NCBI GenBank assembly: GCA_009783695.1
Contig: WRCY01000002.1
Location: 45,905 to 109,904, forward strand
Direction of reading: 5' to 3'
DNA: 64,000 bases
DNA from: Oscillospiraceae bacterium
Lineage (GTDB): Bacteria; Bacillota; Clostridia; Oscillospirales; Ruminococcaceae
A model generated the notes under the pieces. That model saw nothing but the letters and a program-made list of their open reading frames with translations. It was not told the origin of the DNA and did no database searches. Positions 9,351-17,406 of the stretch are shown one piece after another. Numbering within the stretch: position 1 is the first letter of the stretch; every line of letters starts with the position of its first letter. A program made the translations under genes and the position numbers.

Positions 9351-10263
9351 ATCCGAACAAATTTTCACAAAGCAGAAACACATCTAAAATATCTGTTATA
9401 TACCTTATCTCGCTCCGCTGATATTCGCGCAGGGATTCTATGTTTCCGTGCGCGCTTTTCTTTGGCGAGAGCTTAAACAGATTACGATTATTCTGTACGG
9501 CGATGTGAACCTGCCGCCCGCCGAAATATATGCTTGTAGTACCGTTTGCGAGGGTTTTCGCCTGAATGATTCTCTCCATGAAAAGCGGGGTCAGAATCAT
9601 AAAAGTACCGAGGCCGTCCCTTGATTCTATTTGAAACTTAGCGTTGAACGCCATGTTTTCGGTTTCTATGGTGCTTTTTGCGCTTTTAGCGTGCGCTTTC
9701 TGGCGCAGGCGCAGCTCACTTTTAATTTGCCCGGTTGTTTCAAGGATGAGCCACTGCCCCTTAAAACGCTGATGTTCGCTCGTGCTTTGCTTTCCGTCGG
9801 CATCTTCTGACACAATTTCTTCAGTCAGCTCTATGTCGGAAAACTCGAAGCTTATTCCCTTATAACGCCCGCGTACCATATTGCTGCCGTAACAGTTGTC
9901 CCAGTTTTCAATCAAACCCGTATTCCTGATTACACTATGCGCCGGTCCTTTATTCGGCGCATATTCGGCAAGCTCAAACACCTCCGAGAGTGCGAGCGAT
10001 GTTACGTTGTCCGTTACAAAGCTTTCGAGTTTCCATTTCTTGCGCACTGCAATAATATGCAGAATTACCGCAGTTATAAAACTGCCCATTGCCGCTATAA
10101 TCATAAAAATTCGCAGCTCTGTCGGCAGGCTCTCGGTATTCCCTGCATACATTGTGCCGATTATAAGCAGAATCCCTGTAAAAATAAAGAACGCCGCAAA
10201 TCGCTTTAAGCCTTTAACCGAGCTTTTTAATCTTGAAAATTCATTTTGAAGCTGCATGCTCAT
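9349..10263 (-). CDS. DUF3137-type membrane protein, coupled to abi
   Basis: 304 residues. Two hydrophobic segments (about residues 20-40 and 50-70) precede a cytoplasmic domain with GLIENWDNCYGSNMVRGRYK and ISFEFSDIELTEE, the arrangement seen in DUF3137 proteins. Its ATG overlaps the TGA of the upstream Abi gene (ATGA), so the two are translationally coupled. Family function is unknown. The coupling suggests the pair works as one system, which is an inference. Confidence 0.75.
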   Translation of the reverse strand: MSMQLQNEFSRLKSSVKGLKRFAAFFIFTGILLIIGTMYAGNTESLPTELRIFMIIAAMGSFITAVILHIIAVRKKWKLESFVTDNVTSLALSEVFELAEYAPNKGPAHSVIRNTGLIENWDNCYGSNMVRGRYKGISFEFSDIELTEEIVSEDADGKQSTSEHQRFKGQWLILETTGQIKSELRLRQKAHAKSAKSTIETENMAFNAKFQIESRDGLGTFMILTPLFMERIIQAKTLANGTTSIYFGGRQVHIAVQNNRNLFKLSPKKSAHGNIESLREYQRSEIRYITDILDVFLLCENLFG

Positions 10264-11132
10264 TCTAAAAATTCCTCCCAGTTTTCCGGAAACCCCAGTA
10301 CCGCAAGCTCCGCTACCTCCGCGTACTCCTCGAGCAGCGCCGCGAGGTGTGCCTCGATTTTCTCGCTGCCGGAAAGGTGCTTGTTCATCAGCTTGATTAC
10401 ATAGATGAAGCTGAACAAATCGCCGCCCATTTTGAACGACAGGTCATCAAGGGGCTTCGGCACGGGCTCAAGCCTGCTTGAGTATAGGCGTGCATAATGC
10501 GCGCAATGATTGCGCAGCGCAGCCATGCTCTCGAGCCATGATTCAATGTGTCCCGCCGGAAACAACCCCGAGAAGTGCCGCTCCGCGATTTCTTTCTTGT
10601 CCTGCCTGTGCAGGCTTTTGAAGAAATGAGCGAGCATACCGAAGCTGAAAAGCTCCATTATTACCCAGAGCGGGAACGCGCCCATGTGCTTGCTGTTGTA
10701 GTGCGAAACAAAGTTTATGTCGGTGTTTTTCTCTTTCAGCCTGTCGATTCGCGACATGAAGTGGTGATGATTATGATGATGGTTAAAGGCGGAGTCGCTG
10801 AGATAACCGAGCGCGCCGTATTTCAACGCATGAAAGTTTGAAATAGCCGCCCGCATTGATATCTCGATTTCCTCAAGGAAAATCAGCAGATGCCCGCGCA
10901 GCTTGCGGTCGAACTCGTACAGCTTCAGCACTTTATTAAAGCTTGTCCCGCCGCGGTAACGCTTGTTGTTTTGCTGATATACCGCGAAGTAATTCGCAAG
11001 ACGGTAGTAGTTGATTTTCTCAAGTATAAACTTTGCGTAGGTTTTGTCCTCGATGATACAGCCGCGGAACTCCAGCTTCGCGAGCTGCGCGTCGATGGTT
11101 GCGGGCTCTTTTGCAAACTGGGCAGCGCGCAT
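10260..11132 (-). CDS. Abi_2 (AbiD/AbiF-like) HEPN abortive-infection protein
   Basis: 290 residues. Matches the Abi_2 pattern: N-terminal LxFRGCIIEDKTYAKFILEKINYYRL-type region, KLYEFDRKLRGHLLIFLEEIEISMR in the middle, and the HEPN ribonuclease motif RNHCAH (R207 to H212) in ALRNHCAHYARLY. A possible second R-x6-H lies at R94-H101. A His-rich stretch (HHHNHHH) sits at 118-124. Family members act in phage abortive infection, and HEPN RNase activity is expected from the motif. GGAGAA precedes the ATG. A 17-bp palindrome lies between this gene and the divergent peptide at 11227. Confidence 0.9.
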   Translation of the reverse strand: MRAAQFAKEPATIDAQLAKLEFRGCIIEDKTYAKFILEKINYYRLANYFAVYQQNNKRYRGGTSFNKVLKLYEFDRKLRGHLLIFLEEIEISMRAAISNFHALKYGALGYLSDSAFNHHHNHHHFMSRIDRLKEKNTDINFVSHYNSKHMGAFPLWVIMELFSFGMLAHFFKSLHRQDKKEIAERHFSGLFPAGHIESWLESMAALRNHCAHYARLYSSRLEPVPKPLDDLSFKMGGDLFSFIYVIKLMNKHLSGSEKIEAHLAALLEEYAEVAELAVLGFPENWEEFLE

Positions 11133-11151
11133 ATTTATTTTCTCCTTTTAC

Positions 11152-11185
11152 AAAGTTTGACAAACTTTTTCGTTTATGCTATTCT
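11152..11185 (+). promoter_or_regulatory. Promoter and palindromic operator between abi and the small peptide
   Basis: Perfect palindrome AAAGTTTG-A-CAAACTTT (11152-11168) overlaps the TTGACA box (11157-11162); 17 nt later TATTCT (11180-11185). A regulator bound here would affect the plus-strand peptide and probably abi. Confidence 0.7.
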
Positions 11186-11226
11186 TATTGTGTCGTTGAC
11201 TCTCTCCGACAGGAGGAGGTGAGCTA

Positions 11227-11322
11227 ATGAGCTACATAATTTCCATCATCACGGCAGTTATGGCGAGGTTGCTTGGCGACCGTTTGAGCAAATGGTTGGA
11301 CTGCCTCAAGCGCAACGACTAA
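11227..11322 (+). CDS. 31-residue hydrophobic peptide with SKWLD motif, possible type I toxin-like
   Basis: Starts 6 nt after a strong AGGAGGAGGTG. Residues 3-17 are hydrophobic (YIISIITAVMARLLG), followed by a charged tail with SKWLDCLKRND. Short peptides ending in KWLD are, as I recall, scattered in Firmicutes genomes without assigned function. Together with the strong promoter and the long hairpin behind it, the layout resembles small membrane-peptide toxins, but no antisense RNA was demonstrated. Divergent from the HEPN Abi gene. Confidence 0.65.
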   Translation: MSYIISIITAVMARLLGDRLSKWLDCLKRND

Positions 11323-11329
11323 CCAAAAT

Positions 11330-11361
11330 GAATACCCGAGAGCGTCATCTCTCGGGTATTC
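11330..11361 (+). terminator. Long perfect hairpin after the 31-residue peptide
   Basis: GAATACCCGAGAG and CTCTCGGGTATTC form a 13-bp perfect stem around CGTCAT. No T run follows, so termination is not certain; it may stabilise the short transcript. Confidence 0.65.
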
Positions 11362-11428
11362 GCTCGCATGAGCTAATGAACATTAAATTTCCTTCATCAT
11401 ATTTATTATACCATAAAAAATATTTTTG

Positions 11429-12361
11429 TCAAGAAGTTTTTTTGCTCCGCTGCTCCGGCAGTGTTATTTTTATCCCGTCATAACCCGCCTTGGTTCTCGG
11501 GAAAACTTCACGCGCGGAAGCCAAATACTCTTTTGGACTTGCAAGCGCGGGGCTGTAGTGCGTCAGCCAGAGCTTTTTAGCACCCGCAAGAGCGGCAATC
11601 TTCGCACTTTCACGGAACATCGAGTGCTTCTTCTCGTGAATCTTGTCCCGCAGCTCCTCGTCGCCGTGCATACCCTCGGCGATGAGCAAATCCACGCCTT
11701 TCATAAATCCCGCGATTTCCGTGAATGCCCGCGTGTCGGTGTAATAGCCGACCTGAATGGGCGCGCGCTCGCCGTCGAGTACCATGCCGGGCGTAATCGT
11801 CCGCCCCTCATGAGTGACGCTCCCGCCCGCGTGCAGAACTTTGTAAAGCTGCACGGGAATACCAAGCGCGGCGGCTTTTTCGGGGTTGAATACCGGCTTG
11901 CGCAGCAGCGTGATTTTATAGCCGAGGCAAATCATTCCGTGGCGAAGCCGGAAAGATTCAATCTGCATATTTTCGATACTGAAAGCTTCCGAGCCGGAGG
12001 TTCCGCCGAAAAGCTCCTTAAATTCAATCGGAAACGGCAGGTTCGGCGCTATAATCAACAGCGAGCTCACGACCTTTTCCAGTCCCCTGGGGCCCGCAAT
12101 CAGCAGCGGAGAGGTTTTGCCGTAGTTGCCGAGCGAAAGCAGCAGCCCCGGAAGCCCCGAGATATGGTCTGCATGGAAGTGCGTAATCAGCAGCACTTCC
12201 ACGTTGCCGAGCCGTAAATTCTGCTTTTTGAGGGCGATTTGCGTGCCCTCGCCGCAGTCGATAAGTACGGCGCGCCCCTGGCTTTCGAGCCAGCAGCAGG
12301 AAAGCCAGCGCGTATCTGACGGGAGCATTCCGCCCGTCCCCGGTAAAATCACATCAAGCAT
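11429..12361 (-). CDS. rnz: Ribonuclease Z
   Basis: 310 residues, the usual length for the short RNase Z form. Metallo-beta-lactamase signatures are visible: LPGTGGMLP at the N-terminus, DCGEGTQIAL, the metal-binding THFHADHISGLPGLL, and later His residues in VTHEGR, GMHGDEE and LTHYSP. It cleaves the 3' trailer of pre-tRNAs. A 10-bp hairpin ends 12 nt upstream of the ATG, next to the GGTGG ribosome-binding site. Confidence 0.95.
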   Translation of the reverse strand: MLDVILPGTGGMLPSDTRWLSCCWLESQGRAVLIDCGEGTQIALKKQNLRLGNVEVLLITHFHADHISGLPGLLLSLGNYGKTSPLLIAGPRGLEKVVSSLLIIAPNLPFPIEFKELFGGTSGSEAFSIENMQIESFRLRHGMICLGYKITLLRKPVFNPEKAAALGIPVQLYKVLHAGGSVTHEGRTITPGMVLDGERAPIQVGYYTDTRAFTEIAGFMKGVDLLIAEGMHGDEELRDKIHEKKHSMFRESAKIAALAGAKKLWLTHYSPALASPKEYLASAREVFPRTKAGYDGIKITLPEQRSKKTS

Positions 12362-12372
12362 TTTTCATTCCA

Positions 12373-12397
12373 CCGCTTCCGCGCAATGCGAAAGCGG
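12373..12397 (-). promoter_or_regulatory. Hairpin adjoining the rnz ribosome-binding site
   Basis: Arms CCGCTTTCGC and GCGGAAGCGG around ATTGC on the minus strand, with one mismatch; the GGTGG site begins within the 3' arm. Could modulate initiation; otherwise ordinary intergenic sequence. Confidence 0.45.
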
Positions 12398-12449
12398 ATT
12401 ATCTTCCTTTAAGCGGCGGGTTTAAACAGCCGCAGATTATTGACGCACC

Positions 12450-13019
12450 TTATTCGATGGTTTCGCCGTTCTTCACGCCCTCTGCCATTAGCTTCGCGGC
12501 GTTATAGGCGGCGGTTTTTTTGTAGCTCTGATTCCAGCGGTTCACTCCTATGCAGTCGAAAATCACAGCCCCTGTATGCTGGCAAAACCGCTCCATCTGC
12601 TGCAGGCAGGGAAGCAGCGCGTTGCCTGAGCCGCCCGCAGAGGCCACAAGAAGCGTCTGCTTTCCTTTGAGTGCGCCGTCAATGGTTGAAGCTGCGAATT
12701 CACAACGGCGAAGCTTGTCTGTAAACGACTTTAGCCCCTCCGCCATCTCGCCCCAGTAGACAGGCGAAATAATGCAAAACAAATCTGCTTGCTGCATTTT
12801 CTTCTGCAAATGGTTGAAGCCGTCGTCGCCGAATTCGCAGATGTTGCTGTTGCGGCAGGTTCCCCAGCCGTCGCTGCAAACGCGGCAGCGCTCGACTTTG
12901 CCGCAGGTGGCGACCTCGACCTCGGCGCCGCCCGCTTTTGCTCCGCGCTCGATTTCTTCGGTTATAAGCTTGCATAAGCCGTCGGATTTCGGATTTCCGG
13001 TAAGTATAAAGAATTTCAT
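12450..13019 (-). CDS. Iron-sulfur flavoprotein / NADPH-dependent FMN reductase family
   Basis: 189 residues from the ATG at 13019 (AGAGGTG upstream). Flavodoxin-like fold: KFFILTGNPKSDGLCKLI phosphate-binding start, SPVYWGEMAEGLKSFTDKL FMN-binding middle. Between them lies a cysteine cluster C-x2-C-x6-C-x5-C (CRVCSDGWGTCRNSNIC), like the compact motif of Isf-type iron-sulfur flavoproteins, so a [4Fe-4S] cluster is likely. It follows hydA on the same strand, after a repeat-filled gap of about 240 bp. Probably an electron-transfer or redox-defence enzyme in this anaerobe. Confidence 0.82.
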   Translation of the reverse strand: MKFFILTGNPKSDGLCKLITEEIERGAKAGGAEVEVATCGKVERCRVCSDGWGTCRNSNICEFGDDGFNHLQKKMQQADLFCIISPVYWGEMAEGLKSFTDKLRRCEFAASTIDGALKGKQTLLVASAGGSGNALLPCLQQMERFCQHTGAVIFDCIGVNRWNQSYKKTAAYNAAKLMAEGVKNGETIE

Positions 13020-13035
13020 GCCGAACACCTCTTAA

Positions 13036-13105
13036 TCAATATGTAATAAGGAATAATGAATAATTATTCACTACTCCTTATTCATTATTATTTATTCATT
13101 GTTGT
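13036..13105. repeat. Heptanucleotide repeat forming an inverted repeat
   Basis: Units AATAAGG, AATAATG, AATAATT, then ATTCACT, ACTCCTT, ATTCATT, ATTATTT, ATTCATT in 7-nt register. The two halves are complementary (TAAGGAATAATGAATAA with TTATTCACTACTCCTTA), so the transcript could fold into a long AT-rich hairpin. Confidence 0.75.
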
Positions 13106-13113
13106 TTTAATTA

Positions 13114-13192
13114 AGAACGTGTATTCAATAACTGAAATGTGGCGCAAAATGTGTCAAAATATGAGTGTTGAGCGTTATTGAATACACGTTCT
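13114..13192. mobile_element. 79-bp palindromic MITE-like element A
   Basis: Perfect 19-bp terminal inverted repeats (AGAACGTGTATTCAATAAC and its complement) around 41 bp. Architecture and size match the element at 41101-41176. No coding capacity. Confidence 0.6.
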
Positions 13193-13260
13193 AAGTTTTT
13201 TCTTTGCAAAAGAATAATGAAAACTGCGTTTTCGCGGTAAAGCTTGTTTTATTTTAAAAC

Positions 13261-15039
13261 TCACTTGCTTAAATTGCTCGCCCTGTAGCTTGTATGCAAT
13301 AATTCATGCGCTTTTTTACCGCCCGGCTCGCCCAGGAACTCAGAATAAATCGCTTTCATGTCGGGGCTTTCGTGGCTTTTGCGCGCCTCTCTGCTTTCGT
13401 CAAGGCTGTACAGCGCCTTTGCGCGCTCTGCCTGAATGTCCGTGAAATTGCGAACATCGGATTTTACAATCACCTGCCCGCCGCCGTTCACGCAGCCGCC
13501 GGGGCACGCCATGATTTCGATGAAGTCGGCTTTTGTCCTGCCGCTTTTCACGTCGTCAAGCAGCTTTCGTGCGTTCGCAAGTCCGCTTGCAACCGCGACT
13601 TTTACTTCCCTGCCCGCAACGTTAAAGTCCGCGAATTTAATGCCGGCTACGCCGCGCACTTCCTTAAAGTCCACGGGGCTTTCCGGAGTTTCGCCGGTGA
13701 GCTTCCACACGGCGGTTCTGAGAGCGGCCTCCATGACGCCGCCTGTCGCACCGAAGATAACAGCCGCGCCCGTACCTTTGCCGAGGGGTGAGTCGAACTC
13801 GCCGTCGGAAAGCTCCGCAAAACGAATCCCCGCCTTGTCAATCATCTTTGCGAGCTCGCGGGTGGTGACTGAATAGTCGACGTCCTGCAGGTCTTTGCCT
13901 GCGCCGCTCTGGTCTAAGCGCGAGAGCTCAAACTTCTTCGCCACGCACGGCATAACCGAAACGCTGACGATGTTTTTAGGGTCGATGTTGTTCTTACCCG
14001 CAAAGTAGCTTTTAATAATCGCGCCGGTCATCTGCTGCGGAGATTTGCAGGTTGAAAGATTCGGAATAAGCTCGGGGTAATACGCTTCACAGAAACGAAC
14101 CCAGCCGGGTGAGCAGGAGGTTATCATAGGCAGCGGAGCGCTTCCGCCCGCATTATCGCTGCTTTTATTAATACGTTCTAATAATTCGCTTGCTTCTTCC
14201 ATTACAGTAAGGTCCGCGCCGAAATTCGTGTCGAACACGTGATTAAAGCCGAGCATACGCAGCGCTGTTGCCATCTTGCCCTCTACGGGCGTGCCCATTT
14301 CAATTCCGAAATGCTCGCCGAGCGAAGCGCGCACTGCTGGCGCAGTCTGCACTACTACAACCTTCTCCGGGTCGCTGAGCGCGTCCCAAACCTTGTCGGT
14401 GTCGTCTTTTTCAGAGAGCGCGCCTGTAGGGCAGACGGTTATGCACTGCCCGCAGGAAACGCAGCTCGTCTGCGCCAAATCCATGTTGAATGCACAGGCA
14501 ATCTCGGTTTTAAAGCCGCGGTTATTCCCACCGATTACGCCTATTCCCTGCACGTTATTGCACATGGAAACGCAGCGGCGGCAGTTTATGCACTTGTTGT
14601 TGTCGCGGTACAGCGAGCATGAGCTGTCGTCAATGTCGTATTCATTTTTCGCGCCGTCGAACCTGTCCGCGTTCTCAACGCCGAGCTCCTTGCAGAGGTC
14701 CTGAAGCTCGCAGTATCCGCTTCTCGAGCAGGAGAGGCACTTCTGGTTATGGTCGGAGAGCAGCAGTTCAAGCGTTGTCTTTCTGCTCTCGAGCACTCTT
14801 TTGCTGTGCGTTTTTATTTCACAGCCCTCGTCCGCTTTTGAAATGGGATAAACGCAGGCGGCGACCAAAGACCGCGCCCAGCTCTTCTCGACCACGCAGA
14901 TTCTGCACGCGCCGATTTCGTTCATTTCCTTAAGCCAGCAGAGAGTGGGGATGCGGATATTATTCATGCGCGCCGCTTCGAGTATGGTTGTGCCCTCCTC
15001 GACCTGACAGGCTATACCGTTGATTTTTATGTTTACCAT
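13261..15039 (-). CDS. hydA: [FeFe] hydrogenase catalytic subunit, HndD/HydA type
   Basis: 592 residues. Order: N-terminal [2Fe-2S] ferredoxin domain (CWLKEMNEIGACRICVVE), a His-ligated [4Fe-4S] region (HNQKCLSCSRSGYCELQDLC), two [4Fe-4S] motifs (CINCRRCVSMC and CVSCGQCITVCP), then the H-cluster domain with motifs L1 TSCSPGW, L2 MPCVAKK and L3 EIMACPGGCVNGGGQ, and the small-subunit tail ending in REARKSHESPDMKAIYSEFL. L1 has TSCSP where the best-studied enzymes have TSCCP. With hndABC it should form a cytoplasmic NAD(P)H/ferredoxin-linked, probably electron-bifurcating hydrogenase. Last enzyme gene of the operon. Confidence 0.96.
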   Translation of the reverse strand: MVNIKINGIACQVEEGTTILEAARMNNIRIPTLCWLKEMNEIGACRICVVEKSWARSLVAACVYPISKADEGCEIKTHSKRVLESRKTTLELLLSDHNQKCLSCSRSGYCELQDLCKELGVENADRFDGAKNEYDIDDSSCSLYRDNNKCINCRRCVSMCNNVQGIGVIGGNNRGFKTEIACAFNMDLAQTSCVSCGQCITVCPTGALSEKDDTDKVWDALSDPEKVVVVQTAPAVRASLGEHFGIEMGTPVEGKMATALRMLGFNHVFDTNFGADLTVMEEASELLERINKSSDNAGGSAPLPMITSCSPGWVRFCEAYYPELIPNLSTCKSPQQMTGAIIKSYFAGKNNIDPKNIVSVSVMPCVAKKFELSRLDQSGAGKDLQDVDYSVTTRELAKMIDKAGIRFAELSDGEFDSPLGKGTGAAVIFGATGGVMEAALRTAVWKLTGETPESPVDFKEVRGVAGIKFADFNVAGREVKVAVASGLANARKLLDDVKSGRTKADFIEIMACPGGCVNGGGQVIVKSDVRNFTDIQAERAKALYSLDESREARKSHESPDMKAIYSEFLGEPGGKKAHELLHTSYRASNLSK

Positions 15040-15054
15040 AATTGTTCTCCTTGG

Positions 15055-15231
15055 TTATTTTTTTTCCTCTATTAAAGACTTAAACCTTACGTTTACGCTT
15101 TCAACATCTTCATCGTTCATAGAAGCGGAATATTGTGCGATGACACCTTCAACGCTTTCTACGCCTTGTTTAATTTTCAATAGTTGGAAAAGATAATGCT
15201 TGTCATTACGTCTGGTATCATGTTCACTCAT
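15055..15231 (-). CDS. 58-residue LFDLL-family small protein inside the hydrogenase operon
   Basis: Starts 7 nt after AAGGAGG. Reads MSEHDTRRNDKHYLFQLLKI, continuing to LIEEKK. The LFQLLKIK segment and the later YSASMNDEDV segment match the pattern of the small proteins at 1214 and 47323 (LFDLLKLK...AAMEAEDV; LFDLLMLK...ASMQAEEV). Lies between hndC and hydA, 15 nt before hydA, so it is co-transcribed with the hydrogenase. Function unknown. Confidence 0.72.
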   Translation of the reverse strand: MSEHDTRRNDKHYLFQLLKIKQGVESVEGVIAQYSASMNDEDVESVNVRFKSLIEEKK

Positions 15232-15283
15232 GATGATTCCTCCTTGTTTGCATAGTTTTGTTTGGAATAAAAAAGGTCGTTTT

Positions 15284-17080
15284 TTACTCTTTTACAATAG
15301 CGTCGAACTTACACTTGCTTACGCAGGCGTCGCATTTAATGCACTTTACAGGGTCTATGAAGTGCGGCTGCTTCACCGCGCCCGTAATCGCGTCGACGGG
15401 GCAGACTTTTATACAAGCCGTGCACATCTTGCACTTTTCGTCTATAATCCTGTAAGTAACCAAATCCTCGCAGACGCCCGCAGGGCATTTCTTGTTCTTT
15501 ATGTGCGCGATATACTCGTCCCTGAAGTTATGGTACATGGAGAGCACGGGGTTCGGAGCTGAATTCCCGAGCCCGCAGAGTGAATTATCTTTAATATATT
15601 TGCATAATTCTTCGATTTTATCTAAATCTTCCATCTCACCGTTGCCGGAGGTGATTTTTTCAAGGAGCTCGTAAAGCCGCTTCGTGCCGATTCTGCAGGG
15701 CGTACACTTTCCGCAGGACTCGTCAACCGTAAATTCTAAGAAAAACTTTGCCATGTCGACCATGCAGTTGTCCTCGTCCATGACAATCAGTCCGCCCGAG
15801 CCCATCATGGAGCCTATTGCTATAAGGTTGTCATAATCAATAGGAACGTCAATCTGCGACATGGGAATACAGCCGCCCGAGGGTCCGCCGGTCTGAGCTC
15901 CCTTGAACTCCTTGCCGTCGGGTATGCCGCCGCCGATTTCGTATATAACTTCGCGCAGCGTAGTGCCCATCGGGACTTCAACAAGCCCGGTGTTGTTTAT
16001 TTTGCCGCCCAGCGCGAACACTTTCGTGCCCTTGGATTTTTCCGTTCCCATCGAGGCGAACCAGTCCGCGCCTTTTAAGATAATCTGCGGAATATTGGCA
16101 TAGGTTTCGACGTTGCTGAGAATTGTCGGCTTGCCCCACAGACCTTTTTCAGCGGGGAACGGCGGGCGGGGATTCGGCTCGCCGCGGTGCCCCTCAATCG
16201 AAGTCATAAGCGCGGTTTCCTCGCCGCAGACGAACGCGCCCGCGCCAAGCCTGATTTCCAAATCGAAGCAGAAGTCTGTTCCGAATATATTATTCCCCAA
16301 AAGCCCGTATTCACGCGCTTGTTTTATTGCAATATTAAGCCGGCTTACGGCAATGGGATACTCGGCTCTGATATAGACATAGCCCATATCCGCGCCGATA
16401 GCGTAGCCTGCAATCGCCATGGCTTCAATCAGAACGTGCGGGTCGCCCTCTAAGACACTTCTGTCCATGAACGCGCCCGGGTCGCCCTCGTCGGCGTTGC
16501 AGCAGACGTACTTTTGGTCGGCGTCGGGCACTAAGTTCTTCGCCAGCTGCCACTTGCGTCCCGTCGGGAAGCCGCCGCCGCCGCGTCCGCGCAGTCCGGA
16601 GTCTGATATGATTTTTATAACATCATCTGGCGTCATTTCCGTAATGCACTTGCCGAGAGCCTCGTAGCCGTCCGAGCCTATATATTCATCGATACATTCG
16701 GGGTTGATTACGCCGCAGTTGCGCAGCGCGACGCGCAGCTGCTTCTTATAAAAGCCTGTGTCGTTAAGGGATTTTACCCCGTGCTCAGGGCAGACGGTTT
16801 CATGATAGAGCAGGCGGTCAACAACGCGCCCTTTGAGCAGGTGTTCGGCAACTATTTCGGGTATGTCGCTTTCTTTTACGAGCGAGTAGAAAGAGCCCTC
16901 GGGATAAACAATCATAATGGGACCCAGGGCGCAAAGCCCGAAGCAGCCGGTTTGCACCACGCCCACTTCCTTTTCAAGGCCGTGCTTTTTCAGCTCGGTT
17001 TCAAGCGCCGGAAAAAGAGCCGCGCAGCCCGATGCGTGGCAGCCTGTACCGCCGCAGACCAATACGTGTGAACGAAACAT
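15284..17080 (-). CDS. hndC: Hydrogenase NADH-binding subunit, HndC/NuoF type
   Basis: 598 residues from the ATG at 17080, which follows AAGAAAGGACTATATTAAAT of the leader cassette. Domains: thioredoxin-like [2Fe-2S] (CGGTGCHASGC and QTGCFGLCALGP), the NuoF NADH/FMN core (GRGGGGFPTGRKW, CNADEGDPGAFMDR, GAGAFVCGEETALM), SLBB fold, the NuoF [4Fe-4S] (SCGKCTPCRIGT), and a C-terminal 2x[4Fe-4S] ferredoxin (CKMCTACIKVCP, CIKCDACVSKCKF). Passes electrons between NAD(P)H and the hydrogenase clusters. Second-to-last enzyme gene of the operon. Confidence 0.95.
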   Translation of the reverse strand: MFRSHVLVCGGTGCHASGCAALFPALETELKKHGLEKEVGVVQTGCFGLCALGPIMIVYPEGSFYSLVKESDIPEIVAEHLLKGRVVDRLLYHETVCPEHGVKSLNDTGFYKKQLRVALRNCGVINPECIDEYIGSDGYEALGKCITEMTPDDVIKIISDSGLRGRGGGGFPTGRKWQLAKNLVPDADQKYVCCNADEGDPGAFMDRSVLEGDPHVLIEAMAIAGYAIGADMGYVYIRAEYPIAVSRLNIAIKQAREYGLLGNNIFGTDFCFDLEIRLGAGAFVCGEETALMTSIEGHRGEPNPRPPFPAEKGLWGKPTILSNVETYANIPQIILKGADWFASMGTEKSKGTKVFALGGKINNTGLVEVPMGTTLREVIYEIGGGIPDGKEFKGAQTGGPSGGCIPMSQIDVPIDYDNLIAIGSMMGSGGLIVMDEDNCMVDMAKFFLEFTVDESCGKCTPCRIGTKRLYELLEKITSGNGEMEDLDKIEELCKYIKDNSLCGLGNSAPNPVLSMYHNFRDEYIAHIKNKKCPAGVCEDLVTYRIIDEKCKMCTACIKVCPVDAITGAVKQPHFIDPVKCIKCDACVSKCKFDAIVKE

Positions 17081-17400
17081 ATTTAATATAGTCCTTTCTT
17101 TACCGGAGAGAATTACAAACTTTCGTTTTCCCCGATAATGCAGATATAATAGTTCTGTTTTTGCTTGTTTTTTATTTACCGCAAGAAATTGCAAACTTTC
17201 GTTTTCCCCGATAATGCAGATATAATAGTTCTGTTTTTGCTTATTTTTTATTTACCGCAGAAAACTGCAAACTTTCGTTTTCCCCGGTAATGCAGATATA
17301 ATAGTTCTGTTTTTGCTTGTTTTTTATTTACCGCAAGAAAATGCAAACTTTCGTTTTCCCCGGCAATGCAGATATAATAGTTTTATCTTTGCTTATTTTA
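17081..17400 (-). repeat. Four tandem leader cassettes between hndB and hndC
   Basis: Four units of about 76 nt, each with CGGGGAAAACGAAAGTTTGC or close variants. Only the unit next to hndC keeps the GGTAAAGAAAGGAC site; the others read GGTAAATAAAAAA. The unit at 17252-17290 folds as TTACCG/CGGTAA outside GAAAAC/GTTTTC. Fills a 326-bp gap with no gene. Confidence 0.85.
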
Positions 17401-17406
17401 TTCTTT

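Noticed and set aside
13020..13260. Insertion sequence between hydA and the flavoprotein gene
   Set aside because: Only short palindromes and 7-nt repeats are present; no transposase fragment in any frame.
17081..17400. TATAAT in the array (for example 17149-17154) as a plus-strand promoter series
   Set aside because: No TTGACA-like box at 17 nt and no plus-strand gene follows; the bases are part of the repeated unit.
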